DNA of 64,000 bases, from contig QLIY01000532.1 in NCBI GenBank assembly GCA_003260075.1, forward strand, positions 1 through 64,000, in the 5' to 3' direction. Source of the DNA: Phallusia mammillata (taxonomy: Eukaryota; Chordata; Ascidiacea; Phlebobranchia; Ascidiidae). Position numbers and translations under genes: made by a program. Under the pieces are notes generated by a model. The model made no database searches and was not told the origin of the DNA. It saw only the letters and a program-made list of their open reading frames with translations. Below are positions 22,927-37,400 of the stretch, piece by piece (position 1 is the first letter of the stretch; every line of letters starts with the position of its first letter).

Positions 22927-25543
22927 TAAAGTCAAAATAGATAAGCTTTTAATGCACTCCCGTCATATTAAATGTAACCATGAAATATGCTAAAATTAAT
23001 GTAACGAACAGTCAAAACGATATCCCATAAAACCCTAAAATAAGCACAGTCGCGGCAAATTAATAATGCATTCCAAAGAAAAACGAATATAACAATAATA
23101 GGCTATTCTTTGTGGTAGCTCCTGTCTTACAAAACATCACAATATGAGTGCGTTGCAGCGAAAATGATGCTGAATTTAACGTTTACCAACCTCACCTGTC
23201 TGTCAATTACCAATAGGCTAATCTATTCTCCCGGAATTAAACTTTAATACGATAAAATTTGCTTTACACCAAGGGTCAGAAACCATGCCTAATACACGAA
23301 TATACCTAGCACTGATTACCGTATAAATCAACTAGTATCAACTACAATTTCACACTAAACGCAAAGCCATTACTTTTTAATAAGCACATCGGCAAGTGGC
23401 GTATGAAAGGTTGCCGACCCGTGCTTTACAGTTTACAGCATTGCTTTTCAACTTTTGGCGTCACCTCATCACTGCTACTATATTTGTACCAGAATTTTTG
23501 CTAGCTCATATGTTGTGATGTTTATTAAAAATGTTTGTCACACCCATAATTTCCCCAAATATATCCGCGCAGGTTACCGAACTCTGCTTTACAGATTTTT
23601 TCAAGTAACGCTGATATAATTATGACCCCAGAAGTTTCGCATTTTAAAACAAAACAACGACTCTGCATAATATACATTCTAATTCTGGAAAACGTAATCA
23701 CAGAGTTCCGTCTCAAATCTGCTAATACAGCTGACAACTTAAGTCATGAATTTGCAAAGGGAAACAATTCAATGATTTCTTCGCGTGTTGCGTTGCTGGC
23801 CCGGCAATGTTTAAATTATTTATTTGTGTTTAGAAGCTAGCAGTCAAATGGACGGTAATTGGTTTCAAGTGTACCGGAGTTCAAGACAAACGATCGTGCG
23901 GTTTGTTTCCAGTTTGGGGCATTATATAATATTTGTAAATACAGTCAACCTCAGTTTCACCGGATTTTCGCCTAATTCTGATAAACTTGAGCTACAAGTG
24001 TATTGTAATGTGGTAATAAGGCTATACAAAATGTACTCAAAAGAGCAGCAGACGATCAGCGTCAGTGTAATGTTTTATTTTGTAAAAAACAGAAATATTA
24101 ATTTCGCCTATTTTGGGCATTGTCAGTTTCCGTCTTATTCAAATAAAAGTGGTAATAAGGCTTTAACTAATCAACATCGTTCAATCCAAATCTTCGACTA
24201 ATCCAGGTACATTTTTTGGTCCAAATGTGTCTGGATTAACGAAAGTTTACTATGCGTTCAAAATACAATCGTAAGTACTTTGATCTTATAAAGCAAAGAT
24301 CAGTTAAACAGAGTTTTAAACCCAAAAACAGTCCTTAGTCAAAATAGTGTTTTGGTGCTAAACATTTTCTAAAAATGTGTCATAAAATGGCAAACAAGCT
24401 TCAAGACCTGTCTATTTGTTAATATGCATTAAATGTACAAAGTTAAAATTTGTGTTCTTTGTGTTAAAAAAGTTATGACTCAAGTTACATTAATAAAACA
24501 CTGCTGTCTATGGGTTTTTCATAGATCAAGAAATATCGGTAAATCGTAACTATCCGTAACGTCATAAACGGAGAATTCCACAATCACTTTAAATCATCGT
24601 TGTATCACATTATCACCTACGATCACCCAAATAATCCTTGTCTGCACAACAATTATGTACTATGTTATTTTTTAAATTTGTTTCATTAAAAAACAAAAAA
24701 AGAAAACAATAAAGTTGACGAGACAATAACGAAGAAACAAAAAAGTATTTTTTTAGTTTTTTTGAAAACCACAAACAAGCAACACTTTTGTTGTCTAGCA
24801 TCGAACCACTCCAGCGCCATGAAACCTGATTTATCGTAAAACTGATCAAATCTGCGATTAAGTCTTTTGAACAAGATCTGTCTCTCCTGTATTTTGGTGA
24901 CGGCCTATTGTTGCTGTAACTTTGTTTGCTAAGAATTTGCGTTAGGAACTGTGTCACGCGTTTTGGATACTATCAACCACAACAAACTATTGGTCGGGCA
25001 TATTTTCAAATAGTGTGTGGTGAGTAAAGTTTCTCCATTATTTTTTAAACAATTAAAACCGTTGCAATTGGTGCAACTAATGTTTTTTTACAAAGGAGTC
25101 CATACTAATAAAAAAAGGAAATCGTTGACATAAATAAAACCACAGAAAAAAAACCTTCATAAAAGTGGTCGACCATCTTGACAAAAAACAGCTAGCATTT
25201 CAACTACTCTTCCAACAATTTCTGAAACTTACATTAATAAAAATATCTGCCAAATAACTCATAATATAGGATTAGAGATTCAAATTCTGATTTTGAAATA
25301 AAATTTATTTACTCGCCTAAGCTCGCTTCTTTAGTTCTAAAAACCTGTTTTTAGTGCAACAATACAAGAAAAAATAACTGTTTCATATCAGAAGAAAACG
25401 ACATATTCTTTTCCAATATCAGTTACTGAATTTGTCTTCACTAATTCTGTGAAGCTTTTTAGATAAAAACAATCCATACAAACAGAATATTGCAACACTT
25501 CACCGCAAACTTGGCTTAGCCGTGCTTCTCTCACCGAGGCACG

Positions 25544-25681
25544 TTACAGGAACTCGCTCATGTCAGGGTCGAAAAGCCGCAAAACAGACGCCACCGCAGC
25601 CCCCGTTATAGCTATTGTGCCAGCCCAAGCGGCCGAGAATTTTGACGCTGTGACAACAGGCCAAAGTGGCGAGAAGGCCCC
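25544..25681 (-). CDS. candidate C-terminal exon with one membrane segment
   Basis: After an acceptor (cgacgttgcag) a 46-codon minus-strand frame reads FSPLWPVVTASKFSAAWAGT, then IAITGAAVASVL, LFDPDMSEFL, stop at 25544. The Ala/Gly-rich helix and charged end resemble small organelle-membrane proteins, but I cannot assign a family. The patch is much more GC-rich than its surroundings. Two rival frames are also open: minus 25863-25613 (INDTRNDTTIKESKRR...RDDDLKNF, 80-odd codons without Met) and plus 25560-25703 (47 codons from ATG). No partner exon was found. Confidence 0.35.
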   Translation of the reverse strand, partial: GAFSPLWPVVTASKFSAAWAGTIAITGAAVASVLRLFDPDMSEFL

Positions 25682-26205
25682 CTGCAACGTCGATAGTCAC
25701 TGAAGTTTTTCAAATCGTCATCTCTGATCGTGAATTGTTGTTTTAGCAGAGAAATGATTTGCCGTCCTCGTGAACCATCTCTTCCACTTAGGTTTTGTTG
25801 GCGCCTTTTTGATTCTTTTATTGTCGTGTCGTTTCGAGTATCGTTTATTCTCGGGTAAACACGCGTCCGAGATTTAAGATAATGTTACGTGATTAATGCT
25901 GAAGACTGTGTAGTTAAGGACTTATACTAACCTTTTTTCCTATACTGCACACTGTTACATTTTGTTACTTTAACACGAAACATCTACGAACATAACACGA
26001 AACATCTCGCCTACGAACATAATCATGAGAGCAAAAATTAAGTTAATAAAATCCATTGAATCTACCTTTTATCATAAAAGAAACATTCAATATGTAAGCA
26101 CTACCAGTCAGGTTAAGAAGTTTTGGGTTATTTAATTGGACAAACAATGTCAACAAATAGCGCATTATCCATAATGTTTAACAAATACTTATTCAACAGA
26201 AACTT

Positions 26206-26670
26206 TTGCCTGAAAGACACAATCACGTCGATGCACATGTGCACAATTACATACAAAAACAAAGATTTGTTGTCATGTTATATTTAATAAAAATTGATAA
26301 TACGAGTTTTGTCTTTTTGACTAATGGCAGATTGCTTTTGTGTCGGAATGTATTCGCTACAGTATTAAAACCAACACCCACTAAAATAATATATGCAAGG
26401 AAACTGATTTTTAAGGCTTCAGAAGTTGAGGCTTCGGTGTTTAACAACGTGGCAAAAGTTGATGGAAAATTTTACAAACTTTGTCCAAACCAAACTCCGT
26501 TGGTCCACCCGGCTTCGCGCAAGCTTGAAAACGCAGACCGGTCGGCTCGGGATAAGCAATGTAAGGGACATTGGTATCAAATACGGTGTTTAACTTGGCG
26601 ACAAAGGCGACCTGAGAAGAAGGGCATTAGTCACATCGGGGAAACGCGCCGCCGGGCCCTAATCCTCTGA
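26206..26670 (+). CDS. 154-codon open frame, function unknown
   Basis: Open from a non-ATG start to TGA at 26668-26670. The second half (VFNNVAKVDGKFYKLCPNQT, then Arg/Lys-rich GISHIGETRRRALIL) is GC-richer than its surroundings. The opposite strand over 26450-26620 is also open after a ttcttctcag acceptor (VAFVAKLNTVFDTNVPYIAY, PEPTGLRF). I cannot tell which, if either, is coding. Confidence 0.2.
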   Translation: MPERHNHVDAHVHNYIQKQRFVVMLYLIKIDNTSFVFLTNGRLLLCRNVFATVLKPTPTKIIYARKLIFKASEVEASVFNNVAKVDGKFYKLCPNQTPLVHPASRKLENADRSARDKQCKGHWYQIRCLTWRQRRPEKKGISHIGETRRRALIL

Positions 26671-28410
26671 GCAAAAGAGCATAAGGGATTGAGGCAGTTT
26701 AATTCAAATAGGAAGCAATTCATGTGGCCATTGACAGAACACGCCTTAACATCGCATAGGTATGTTGTTTCTGTCTTTTTGACGCTGTAGGGGATGAGGC
26801 TGATAGATTTCGGTCTGACTTACCGAAGTTTTGGAGGAGAAAAGGTCGTTGTCCTTACTGCGACAAGAGTTTGTTTTGGATACTTCGTTGTACACAAAGG
26901 TATCCGTCTTAGGGAAGCAATACACCTTTGCATTTTTTGGACCTAATTTCATGGGGTACAATAATTTTAAATCGTCAATACCGCCTAGTTGGTTGCGTTA
27001 CACTTTATTTAAAAATCCAAATAATACAAACATTGCGAAAGTTGAATAAATTTACACTAACTTTTGATTCTATTACAAATTGATAAAAAGTCAGTTTTTG
27101 CCTGGCATGATTAGATTTAACAAACTTTACTGAGTATTTTAATTGCCATGTACTATTTTTCCTCTTAAAATTGAATCGCGCATATTCTGTAAAAAGTGTA
27201 TTTTGGCGCAACTAAATGGCCAAAATACACTTTACCAAAATTAGAGTGGATTCAAAGAAAGGTAAATATTTCTGCCTGCGACTGGCTCTTTTCAAAACTT
27301 TTAGAAGCTAAATCGGTCTTGTTAAAGAAACAAGACTTAAATTTTCTGCGTTATTTCCTAGCAATAATCGCATTTTTTGTTTAAAAAACAATAGTTTTCA
27401 AAGCAGTTCGCAGTGTTTATTGGGTGAAACTATGAAAGCATCGTCTACATTTCAAATCCATTTTAAACATGAAACAGTGCAGATATTGGTGCTATCGGGA
27501 GAATGAGACGAAAAACTAGTGCAATTTGTAAAGCATTCGAGGCTTTGTAAATGTTGGTTCGGTTCGTTATTCCTGAATTCATGGAGACACGAAGATAAGA
27601 CACATAAGGAACAAAAGGTAACAATCTTGGTAAACAGAAATTGATCGAAATGTTATTAGCAGTGTGTTCTTGGGTCATCACAGTGCAATTGCTACTACGT
27701 ACTTGTGCATTTATATAACAACTAAATATATGAAAGTGAAGCAATGCGAATATAATATAATAAGCATCTACAGCAGTGTTTTCAAACTCTTTTTCTTACC
27801 TAAAAAATTTCCTCCAAACCCATAAAATGTTCAATACGTTACGGCCGAAAAGTCTTAATTTGACAATACCTCGGTTTAAACCAGATTCTAGAAAATGATA
27901 TTCATAAAATAGATATACTTACAAAACAAAGTAATTAAAACAGTTCAAGTCACGACCAATACCTCGATGCCCAACACCCCATATAAAAATCAGCCAAGTT
28001 GTGAAACACTACTCTACAAAAATGGTGAACAACAGACATACAGCTAGCAATGATGCAACAACTAGCGAACTAACTCAAATTGTCGTACCGTTTACTGACT
28101 ACTTATTCTACGTTGAATTACTTTACATTAATAAAAGTAAAATGAATATATGAGTAAACACAATGTGTACATAAAAATCAGTGATACAAAATTACTGATC
28201 TGTAGGCCCATATTTGAACACAGCAATCGTTTAACTGAACATTTTTACCACAAATGTGCTAAATTACAAGTACCCGAGAGAGGACTGGTTAGAATAGGAC
28301 GAAGTTATTAAAATAAGCCTGAGAAGAACGAAATGCACACATTTGAGACGGAATGATGGTTGGTAAAAGAAACATATGGTAAAGAAAAATGGGATGTAGG
28401 CAATGTGAGG

Positions 28411-31400
28411 TTAGTCGTCCAACTGACACAGACATGCGACTCCTCTGTTGACCCAATGTTGTTCTGGAAGTGACGAGGGAAACCTGAGAAAATTTGGAAC
28501 AACGGATTTAATGTAAAATAATAGACAAGGGGGTTTAAAAAGGCTTGATAACCTTCTGAATAATTTTTTTTTAAGTTTCTTTAACAACCTAAATCCGCAC
28601 ACCCCAAAAACTTGAATTTATCCGGGTTACGAAAGTAAAATAACCTATAACGATTAACCAAACTGAATACGCTCCAAACCTTCATAACATTAATATTGTT
28701 GCAGATTTTTATTGAGGCCGGGCTTATCGGTCCAACTTGGGCTTTTGTTTAAATAAATCGGGTTTGTTTCGGGCCTTACTTTCAATTCCACCCCATTAAT
28801 TTCGTAATTTCATTAACTTTCGGGCCTAATTCGGGCATATTTTAAACATACTCGAGTTCTGGCCTTTACTTTCCCGTTCGGGCCGGGTTCAGGCCCCAAT
28901 TCTAAATCCGATTACACCTCTGTATTGTTTTGTTGAGGAACTACAAAAGGCAGCTCGATGGGAACTTAATCTAATCAATACAAAAAACCAACAATATACG
29001 CTTACTTTATTGTTAGCACATAGTTGGTGGAATGACCAGTTGTAGATAGAACACCTCTTCTGGCGCTTGTTTTGTACACAGGACAGCTGTATGTTATTTC
29101 GTCACTAGATGTATCACGCTTATCTCGAACTTGATGTGGTTCCAACCAAATCTGGTGGCGTGAATAGATAAAGCTAAGGAAAATCTAATGACATGATTGT
29201 TACACTGTGTACACATTTTGAATCGTGCAAGGTTTTTGATGTTTTGCTATCACGTATAGTATGTGCATACTGACCAAAGCGTTCTACAAGGCCTACTTAT
29301 GTAATGTATGCCCCAAAACGACAAACTGTTTGCCTTTATGTCACCGATACGGAGAAGATTAACATGGTTAATATCGAAGTAGTGGCAAATTTAAAGCTAA
29401 ACACAAAAGCAATAAGTTAACTTAAAACACTTTTGGTTGTTGTAACTATTTTCTTATTGGTGCCCGATTTTCGATAGATTCCTGGTATCTTACGAGTAAA
29501 GTAAAGGATACAGCAGGTATAATGTCGTAGAGAGTTTTGGTTTGTGATTCAACAATCAATTTTTCCTGGCGACACCATCTTGCACCCTCCATAAACAGGC
29601 CTTGGATGTAAACTCCGACTGTCTGAAAAAATAAGATAGTGTGCATTTTCAACTGTAACATAGTGAATACACCCTGGACGTAACGAAGCGATCACAATAA
29701 CCACTCAATCAGTGGTTAACTTGTTAGGTATCACAGGCAAGTAAAAACAATATCGTCGACCATTTTCTATTTGAACAAGCATTTTGGCTTGAATCATACT
29801 TTACAACCGTTTTTTTTTTTGAGAAGTAAAATAAAATTGAACTGACAACTACCATCATTTTGACCATCTTTTAATACATATTATGCAATCATCAGCAGTT
29901 TATCACAGTTTATATCAGTGGACGTACTATGGACCACCTAAAAAGTCATCATGGGCCATGGACCACCCAAATAGATTGATTCTGACTAGTAAATCAAAAT
30001 TTTGTACAGATATTTTACCAAATGCAGATGTTTATTATTTTTAAGGTTAACTCACTGGTCGAGATCTTGGACGGTCTTCATCAGTCACGTGATACCGAAA
30101 GTCAAGCCGGTCAATGGGGATCTGGCGCCTCCTAGCGTAATTCTGCATACTTCCAGTTAGAAAGGATTGGGTGAAGAAAAATCCAGAAATCCAAAAGACG
30201 ACGGGTTTGCCGTGTGTTACCCATGTCTGCAAGTCCCCAAAGTTTATTTTGATTGTAGAACTGGCGATGTATTATGTAAACTTAAGGGACCACATATTAA
30301 ACTAGATGCCGGTGTGTTAATTTGAAAATTTTTACAGTTGATGTGGACACTACATATTTGTTGCTACTTTTGTTGCTGGTTAATTTGACGTTGAGCCAAT
30401 CGAATGTCCAACAACTAACATTTATTGGGTCGTATTTCAAATTTTGGCTAAAATTCCACCCTATCTCTCACCTTGAAAAATTGCAACCTCGCAATTAGGT
30501 CGCTTACGTAGCCACCTAGCGGTTTAAGTGATGGATAAGATTTGGAAGCCCACAACGAAGGGACTTTCCCTACGAGCATATTATCCAACACATCTTCCAG
30601 TTCACTTGAGAGCAAAACAAGACCGCGCAAGGCTCGTTTCAAATCCTACAAAATATCAACAAACTCGTCAGGTTGAAAAATGTAAATAATTAATGCAAAT
30701 AGTCATTCTTAGTCCAGCCTACTTTGCACAGACAAACGACATTTGTTAATTAAACGTTTCGGCAGGTAAATTTTACTGCCGTCAGTTTGTAGGATTATGC
30801 TATATATTAGGGCAATGTAAGGCGACCCCATTGCAATATAATTGACAAACAAAATCGTGTTCATTTTGCCTAAAATAATTATAAGTTGAGAACATAGCAG
30901 TAGAGAAATAATTTGCAGAAACCATGGTGAGTCCGTTAAAATTCTTTTCCGCGTGGTGCCAGTAAAGTGCAAATAAAATACGCCACAAAGTGTCAGTAAA
31001 AAGGGTAACTGTTAGATGTCAGTAAAGAGGCAATATAAGATTTTATATATTTCTCAAACAACTTAGTTGACTAGATACATTTTTTTATATTGGAAGGCTT
31101 TCACATTTAAAATGCCCACAGGATTCTACATACCTGCAAGCTGCTTCGAACGACGGCTGTGAGTCTGTTGAATCGAATTAGTTCTTGTACAAGTACCGTG
31201 TTCATGCTTTCGCTGTAGTCGGTCGGGTATTTGGCTTGCACTTCCTCCAAATTAAACGGATCTGGAAGCTTCGATAGAATATCTGATGCAAGTTCTTGGA
31301 CAATTACCTTAAATAAAGAAACAAACGATTTTGTTGAACTGTACAACATTGTCAAAAATGCAGCACAGAAGTGCATTAAAACCTTGGCAATAAATCACAA

Positions 31401-34400
31401 AAATAAATGTCAACGTAATGCCTAAGGCTAAGCAGGCAATATTTTGATGTTAAAAAAATCTTTACTCTCACCTGTGGGGATTTCTCACCAGCTGACGTCG
31501 AAAGGCGGGGAAGCGTGACGAGGATTCCATCGAACATCTGTTGAGTTTCTTGCTGGTCTTTTGAAATGTCAGCGTTAAGGTGAAATCCAAAAACCTAAAA
31601 ATGCAACAGACATATTGATTATTTTAGAACACTATATACGGATCAGTTCAGGAGTTTAATGGTGAAAACGGGTGTAACTGGTGTGGCCTTCATATCACTG
31701 ATGATGACACGAGCATTTGCCGAAACGTTCAACAATAAAGCATGTCGCTTTTTACGTCTATTTGGGCCGTTATTTTTACTATCACACATATTGATTATTT
31801 TTGTGATTTTCAAAAAAACAAGACCACACGTAACCTTACAAAAAATCAGAAAAAATACATTGTTGTATGACACCATTAATTATTACCTAGATTTATCAAG
31901 GCAAACAAGTAACAACCAAACAATGCTCCAGTAAAAGTACTTTGTACCTTCACCACTTATTGCAAACACACGTATTGCAAATACAAACAACTGTTAACAA
32001 CCTAACCGTCTGCATTTAACTTGCTCAAAAGCACTTGGAAATTTTCCACGATACGCTATTTACTATTCAACAAACATCCCGTTAAAACAGGGGCGGGCAA
32101 CTTCTCCAGCAGTCGGCGGGCCTGATATGGGAAAATGAAGTACTTGGCGGGCCGGATTCCTGAATCGATACATTAATCGCGTATTTATCCAGTGATTTAA
32201 AACGGATTTTTGACCACCTAANNNNNNNNNNNNNNNNNNNNNNNNNNNNNNNNNNNNNNNNNNNNNNNNNNNNNNNNNNNNNNNNNNNNNNNNNNNNNNN
32301 NNNNNNNNNNNNNNNNNNNNNNNNNNNNNNNNNNNNNNNNNNNNNNNNNNNNNNNNNNNNNNNNNNNNNNNNNNNNNNNNNNNNNNNNNNNNNNNNNNNN
32401 NNNNNNNNNNNNNNNNNNNNNNNNNNNNNNNNNNNNNNNNNNNNNNNNNNNNNNNNNNNNNNNNNNNNNNNNNNNNNNNNNNNNNNNNNNNNNNNNNNNN
32501 NNNNNNNNNNNNNNNNNNNNNNNNNNNNNNNNNNNNNNNNNNNNNNNNNNNNNNNNNNNNNNNNNNNNNNNNNNNNNNNNNNNNNNNNNNNNNNNNNNNN
32601 NNNNNNNNNNNNNNNNNNNNNNNNNNNNNNNNNNNNNNNNNNNNNNNNNNNNNNNNNNNNNNNNNNNNNNNNNNNNNNNNNNNNNNNNNNNNNNNNNNNN
32701 NNNNNNNNNNNNNNNNNNNNNNNNNNNNNNNNNNNNNNNNNNNNNNNNNNNNNNNNNNNNNNNNNNNNNNNNNNNNNNNNNNNNNNNNNNNNNNNNNNNN
32801 NNNNNNNNNNNNNNNNNNNNNNNNNNNNNNNNNNNNNNNNNNNNNNNNNNNNNNNNNNNNNNNNNNNNNNNNNNNNNNNNNNNNNNNNNNNNNNNNNNNN
32901 NNNNNNNNNNNNNNNNNNNNNNNNNNAAAAATTTGAACCGGTTTAAAAACCGCAAACCGGTTCGGACCGGATAATTTGCCCGAACCGGAACAAAACCCGA
33001 ACCCGAAAATATACATTTTTAAAAACCTAACCGAACCCGAACCGTTAAAAACAAAACCAAGTGAACCCGAACCGAACCTGAACCCGTATGACAAGCGGTT
33101 CGACTCCCTGGCTATAACACTAACAAGGCTACACGTGTGGAAACGAAGGAAACCGTGAAAGCAAGCCACACACAAGGTTAATTGGCAGGTATGTCGTAAC
33201 AATGGACGTATGGTCCAATGGTAACAACGGCGGGAAAGTTTTTTGCTATTGGGGAGCGTTACTGTCCGTTACAACTATAATTTGACGTAGTATGCAAGTA
33301 GTAGGGTATCGCGACAGACTGTGGCCGCGGGCCACATTACCATGTAAGACCCGGAAACTGTCTGCGGGCCGCTCAAAATCCCGTCGCGGGCCGGATCCGG
33401 CCCGCGGGCCGTATGTTACCCTTGCCCACCCCTGCATTAAAACCAACACCCCCAAAGCCCATATTTGGTAATAGATATTGCGCAATCCGACATCACGTGA
33501 CATTGTTGATAAACATTAGCCAACCGTATCGCACACACGTGACAAGATCTACCTGAGCGTGGGTGTTTTTAAAATTTTCCACAATAATTCGCACACAGCC
33601 CTTCGAATTAATTTTGACCATGACACTGACGTACTCTACACGTTAACAAACCGGCCACTATTTCAAGTTTGTTCAGGATTATTTAAATCCTTTTTACACG
33701 GTTTATGTTAAACATTCAAACATTCTGTGATAAAATCAAAGTCCAAGGGTTTAGGTAATACCGTGAGTGCATTTTTTGAAAAGTTTTTTAAAGTAACAAA
33801 ACACACAAAAGAGAATTTGGTCCACCCGCACGTCAATATTTCACCACACCATGTTGCGCACCTCAGACTTTTGAAACCAGATAGGTTTGTAACATACATG
33901 ACCACTAACCCTTGACTTTGATATGCCTCTACAAGTTTACCACCCTGCGCTAGGCCTTTCTATAACGCGTTGTACTAAGTTTATACGATTGTGTCGAAAT
34001 AAAATGCTCAGATCGGAACAACATCTAGCATTACTTATGGTTATTGATCCCAAATCAATGTGGTGTGATAGGAACAATGTAAACGTAAAAAAATGTTCAA
34101 AAGTAGCTGTCAGTTAGTTACAGTTCGGTGAAATTGAATACACAAAGAATCTCTCCACTAGGACATCAGTTTCATTTTGCCACGCTGTTGCGATGAAAGC
34201 GAAGCTACAAAGCTTGATAACATAACAAACAGTGCTATGTGCTCGAAAACAAAGGTTCAAAAAACTTTACGCACTCAAGGATCCTGTGTCTTGCTGGTAA
34301 ATCGTTTGCAGTTGCGTTTCATCCATACCATAAACTAGGACATAAATGGTTGACTGGTGCTAAATGACATTTAAATAGTCTTTAACTTTCACATAGAATG

Positions 34401-37400
34401 GGATCATGAATATAAAGGCGTCGGTACCAAGGTTTTGGGCAGACATGGCGGATGTGGCGGTTTTGCCAAGAGGTTGTAAAAGTTCATTTGACAACGACTA
34501 AACTAATAACTTTACTAAAGTTCCCGTTTTCCAGTTGAAGACACATCCGAAACGAATGAAAATTTACTCCACACGTTTTCTCCGAAGTTGATCGTCCTGT
34601 ATTTTAACGGCACAAAATTCTTTTAAGTAGCTTTTCGTGTACATTTTAACAATCCACAAACCTCGACACTTATTTATTGCACCTGACTGCGTGAACAAAA
34701 AAAAAACATTGAGCACCGAAGCAAAAAAATAAATAAAATGCTTACTTTAATTTCAAAATTATTTAGGGTAAAAATTTCAACAGCAAAGTCATTGAGTATA
34801 TGGCTTGGCCAACACAATAACAGTATGAGAAGGATTGTTTTCTAAGCAAACCTCCAAATCTAACAAAATCATTGAAGCGGAAGGGGGTTTCCAACAACTA
34901 CACATTCGACTTTGGACCTGCAGCCATACTAGCTACGTTTTACAATGTGTTTTTTTTCCTGACACGAAATGGAAGAGTGTCGCAAGCCTGGTAATTTTCC
35001 ATTAGGGTACATTTGTTGACTATAAACCTTTCGATGCTATGACATTTACCAAACGTTTCTCACGACGACTCAAACACTAAAACTACTAAGTCTGTAGACC
35101 GTAACACATGACGAAGGGTGTCACTTTGGTTTGAATAAAATACACAAATCAAGTATTGCACATTTTTCGCGTTTTAAAATAACAACTAATTAAGCGCTAC
35201 TTCCGCAACTAATTATTAAGCGCAACCAGAGCTAGTTATTTTACACGTCTTATTGAATCGGGTAATTAGGGGAAAATCGTGTTACCACACATTCAACGCA
35301 AGTTGACGAAATGTGATCGCAATTCCTAAACAAGAGCAACGATGCAGAACAGATGTAAACGCAAACAAGAGTATGTTTTTAGTTATTGTTGTGCCAATGA
35401 TGACAGCCACCTACCAGGGCGATAAAAAACAAATACGTCTCGAAGCAAATACGTTTTTAATGTTTTACGTGGTTATTGCAACATATATTTTTGCAACGAG
35501 AACGGATGTAAACGCAAAAGAGCAAGTTTTTGTTGGCTCTATGCCAATGATGACAGCCACATATTTAACACCAGGGCGATGAAGAACAAAAACAATAACG
35601 TTTAAGCACGCAAGCCAGAGGGAAAATCATTATAACGGGCGAGTCTTTACTGTCATTCTTACCAAATGCTGCCTGCCCCACCACAACATACCAAACGGGA
35701 AAACCCCAGGTGATGCTGTATGTCTCTTTGCTATAAAGAGAGGGCTGATACGGTCCAAACTGGCATAAGGTAGAATGAAATCTGGGCTAAAAGGGCGTTA
35801 GGAAACAAAGTCAGTCAGGTTTGTTTTTACTGAAAAAAGAAGAGTACCTAAATGCTTTGGTCTAACACAATTTTATTCTGAAAGATTTGCTGGAAGACTA
35901 GAAAGTGAAAACGAGCCTGTAAATTTTGTGACACCGAAACTAAAAGTTTCAGCAAACATAAAATTTAACAGCTTTAAACTTTAACTGGCGCAAAAAAACA
36001 AACAAATTCGATAGTAATGTATAGTTTGACTGTAGTGGAGATGGACATGAAATTAACATGCAAGTTTGTGTAATTGTGTCATATACAAAGCAGACTTTAC
36101 CAGCATTAAACAAATCCTTTGTTCTCCATCGATCGATAACGCGACGTACTCAGTCGTTTTGTTTTAAACCAAACTTAGCAAGAGAAATCAGTATTGTTGG
36201 CTGACTTAAAGTTTGACACAAAGGCAAACTGATTCAAAGTTTTGTTTTTATGCTGTGCAGGCAAACAAATGCTCGACTACTACAAAAGTGCTGGAAAAAG
36301 TATTGTTACATCAATGTTGAAGCGTTCTTCTGAAATATTTACCTTCAAACCATTTGTTGCTGGACTTTTTCACATCGACGATTCCGAGTACAAAAGCGTG
36401 TTAATAGTTTCAAACCAAAACCGAGTCTCTTAGCACTTCAAGTGCTTGACAGGTAAGCATTACAAACTTTCCAAAAAATGCTTCTTTGTACGCTTAGAAC
36501 ATTAATAAGATGTTTTGTTTTCAGAAATCAAGAGTGCCAGAGAGCGGCAATTTTCTTTTTACTCACGAACAAGGGGAAGTTACCACAGCAATGAAATCAG
36601 CCATACCATTTATGTGAGTAGCCAAGTACATGTAACTCTTATTAAATAGTTTTTGGAGGATTGCATAAGGAAATACTTGCGTGCACAAATTTTCTATGTT
36701 TTAGCAAACGGAACCAGTACATAAACACAGAAATAATAAAAAAACAACGATGTAATTACTCGTAAGTTACGTAAACTAATGCTGTAAGGCATAATGTAAA
36801 CCTAATATGGCTGTTGTTGCAATTTTGTTTTGCGCAATGACGTTGCGACGTTGCGCCACTTTTATCAAGGTTATCGAAAACAAAACATTTGATCGAAAAC
36901 CTCTACAGTTTACATTACATCAAGCGTTTATACCCCATCAGTAGATAAAGAAAGAAGTGCTTCCTTATAGCTCGTCGAGTGATGATGACCAACGTCACTT
37001 GGAAAGTCGTAACCGTGCTGCTTCAGAGCGCCCCCAAGAGGATGAAGAAGATGACATTGACCAAGAGGCTGAAGACGAGGTGGAGTCAGACGCAGAAAGA
37101 CCTACTATGGATGAGGAGAGCAATGATGCAGGTGAAAGTGAACCAGCATTTGAAGATCAGTTTGACAAAAATGACGACAGTGAAGGAAATGGTATCTTTC
37201 CCAACCCAAACGCAGCTTAGCGTTTGACTTGTGCAAACAAGAGTTGCAACAATGTACATAGTAATAATAAAGTGAGCTTCACGCTGTTTTGAACAACATT
37301 TCTTTTCCAGTAACTAAACCCAACCAGCCTTTGGATGCTTTTTTGTGATTTGTCGTTATTTATGCACTTTCATAACACTTAAGTTAAATTTGACTTAGTT

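Larger units (their letters stand above)
22927..28410. other. gene-poor interval, two unproven coding candidates
   Basis: About 5.5 kb with no named gene. Apart from the GC-rich patch at 25544-25863 and the open frame 26206-26670 (listed separately), only short AT-rich frames occur. It lies downstream of the dynein gene (minus strand) and upstream of TMEM26 (minus strand). Confidence 0.4.

Noticed and set aside
32063..33202. 379-codon frame across N bases
   Set aside because: Only open because unknown bases are read through.
36979..37227. Lys-rich +1 frames at 36979 and 42191
   Set aside because: Shadows of the acidic exons; they do not share splice phase or the NGIFP end between copies.
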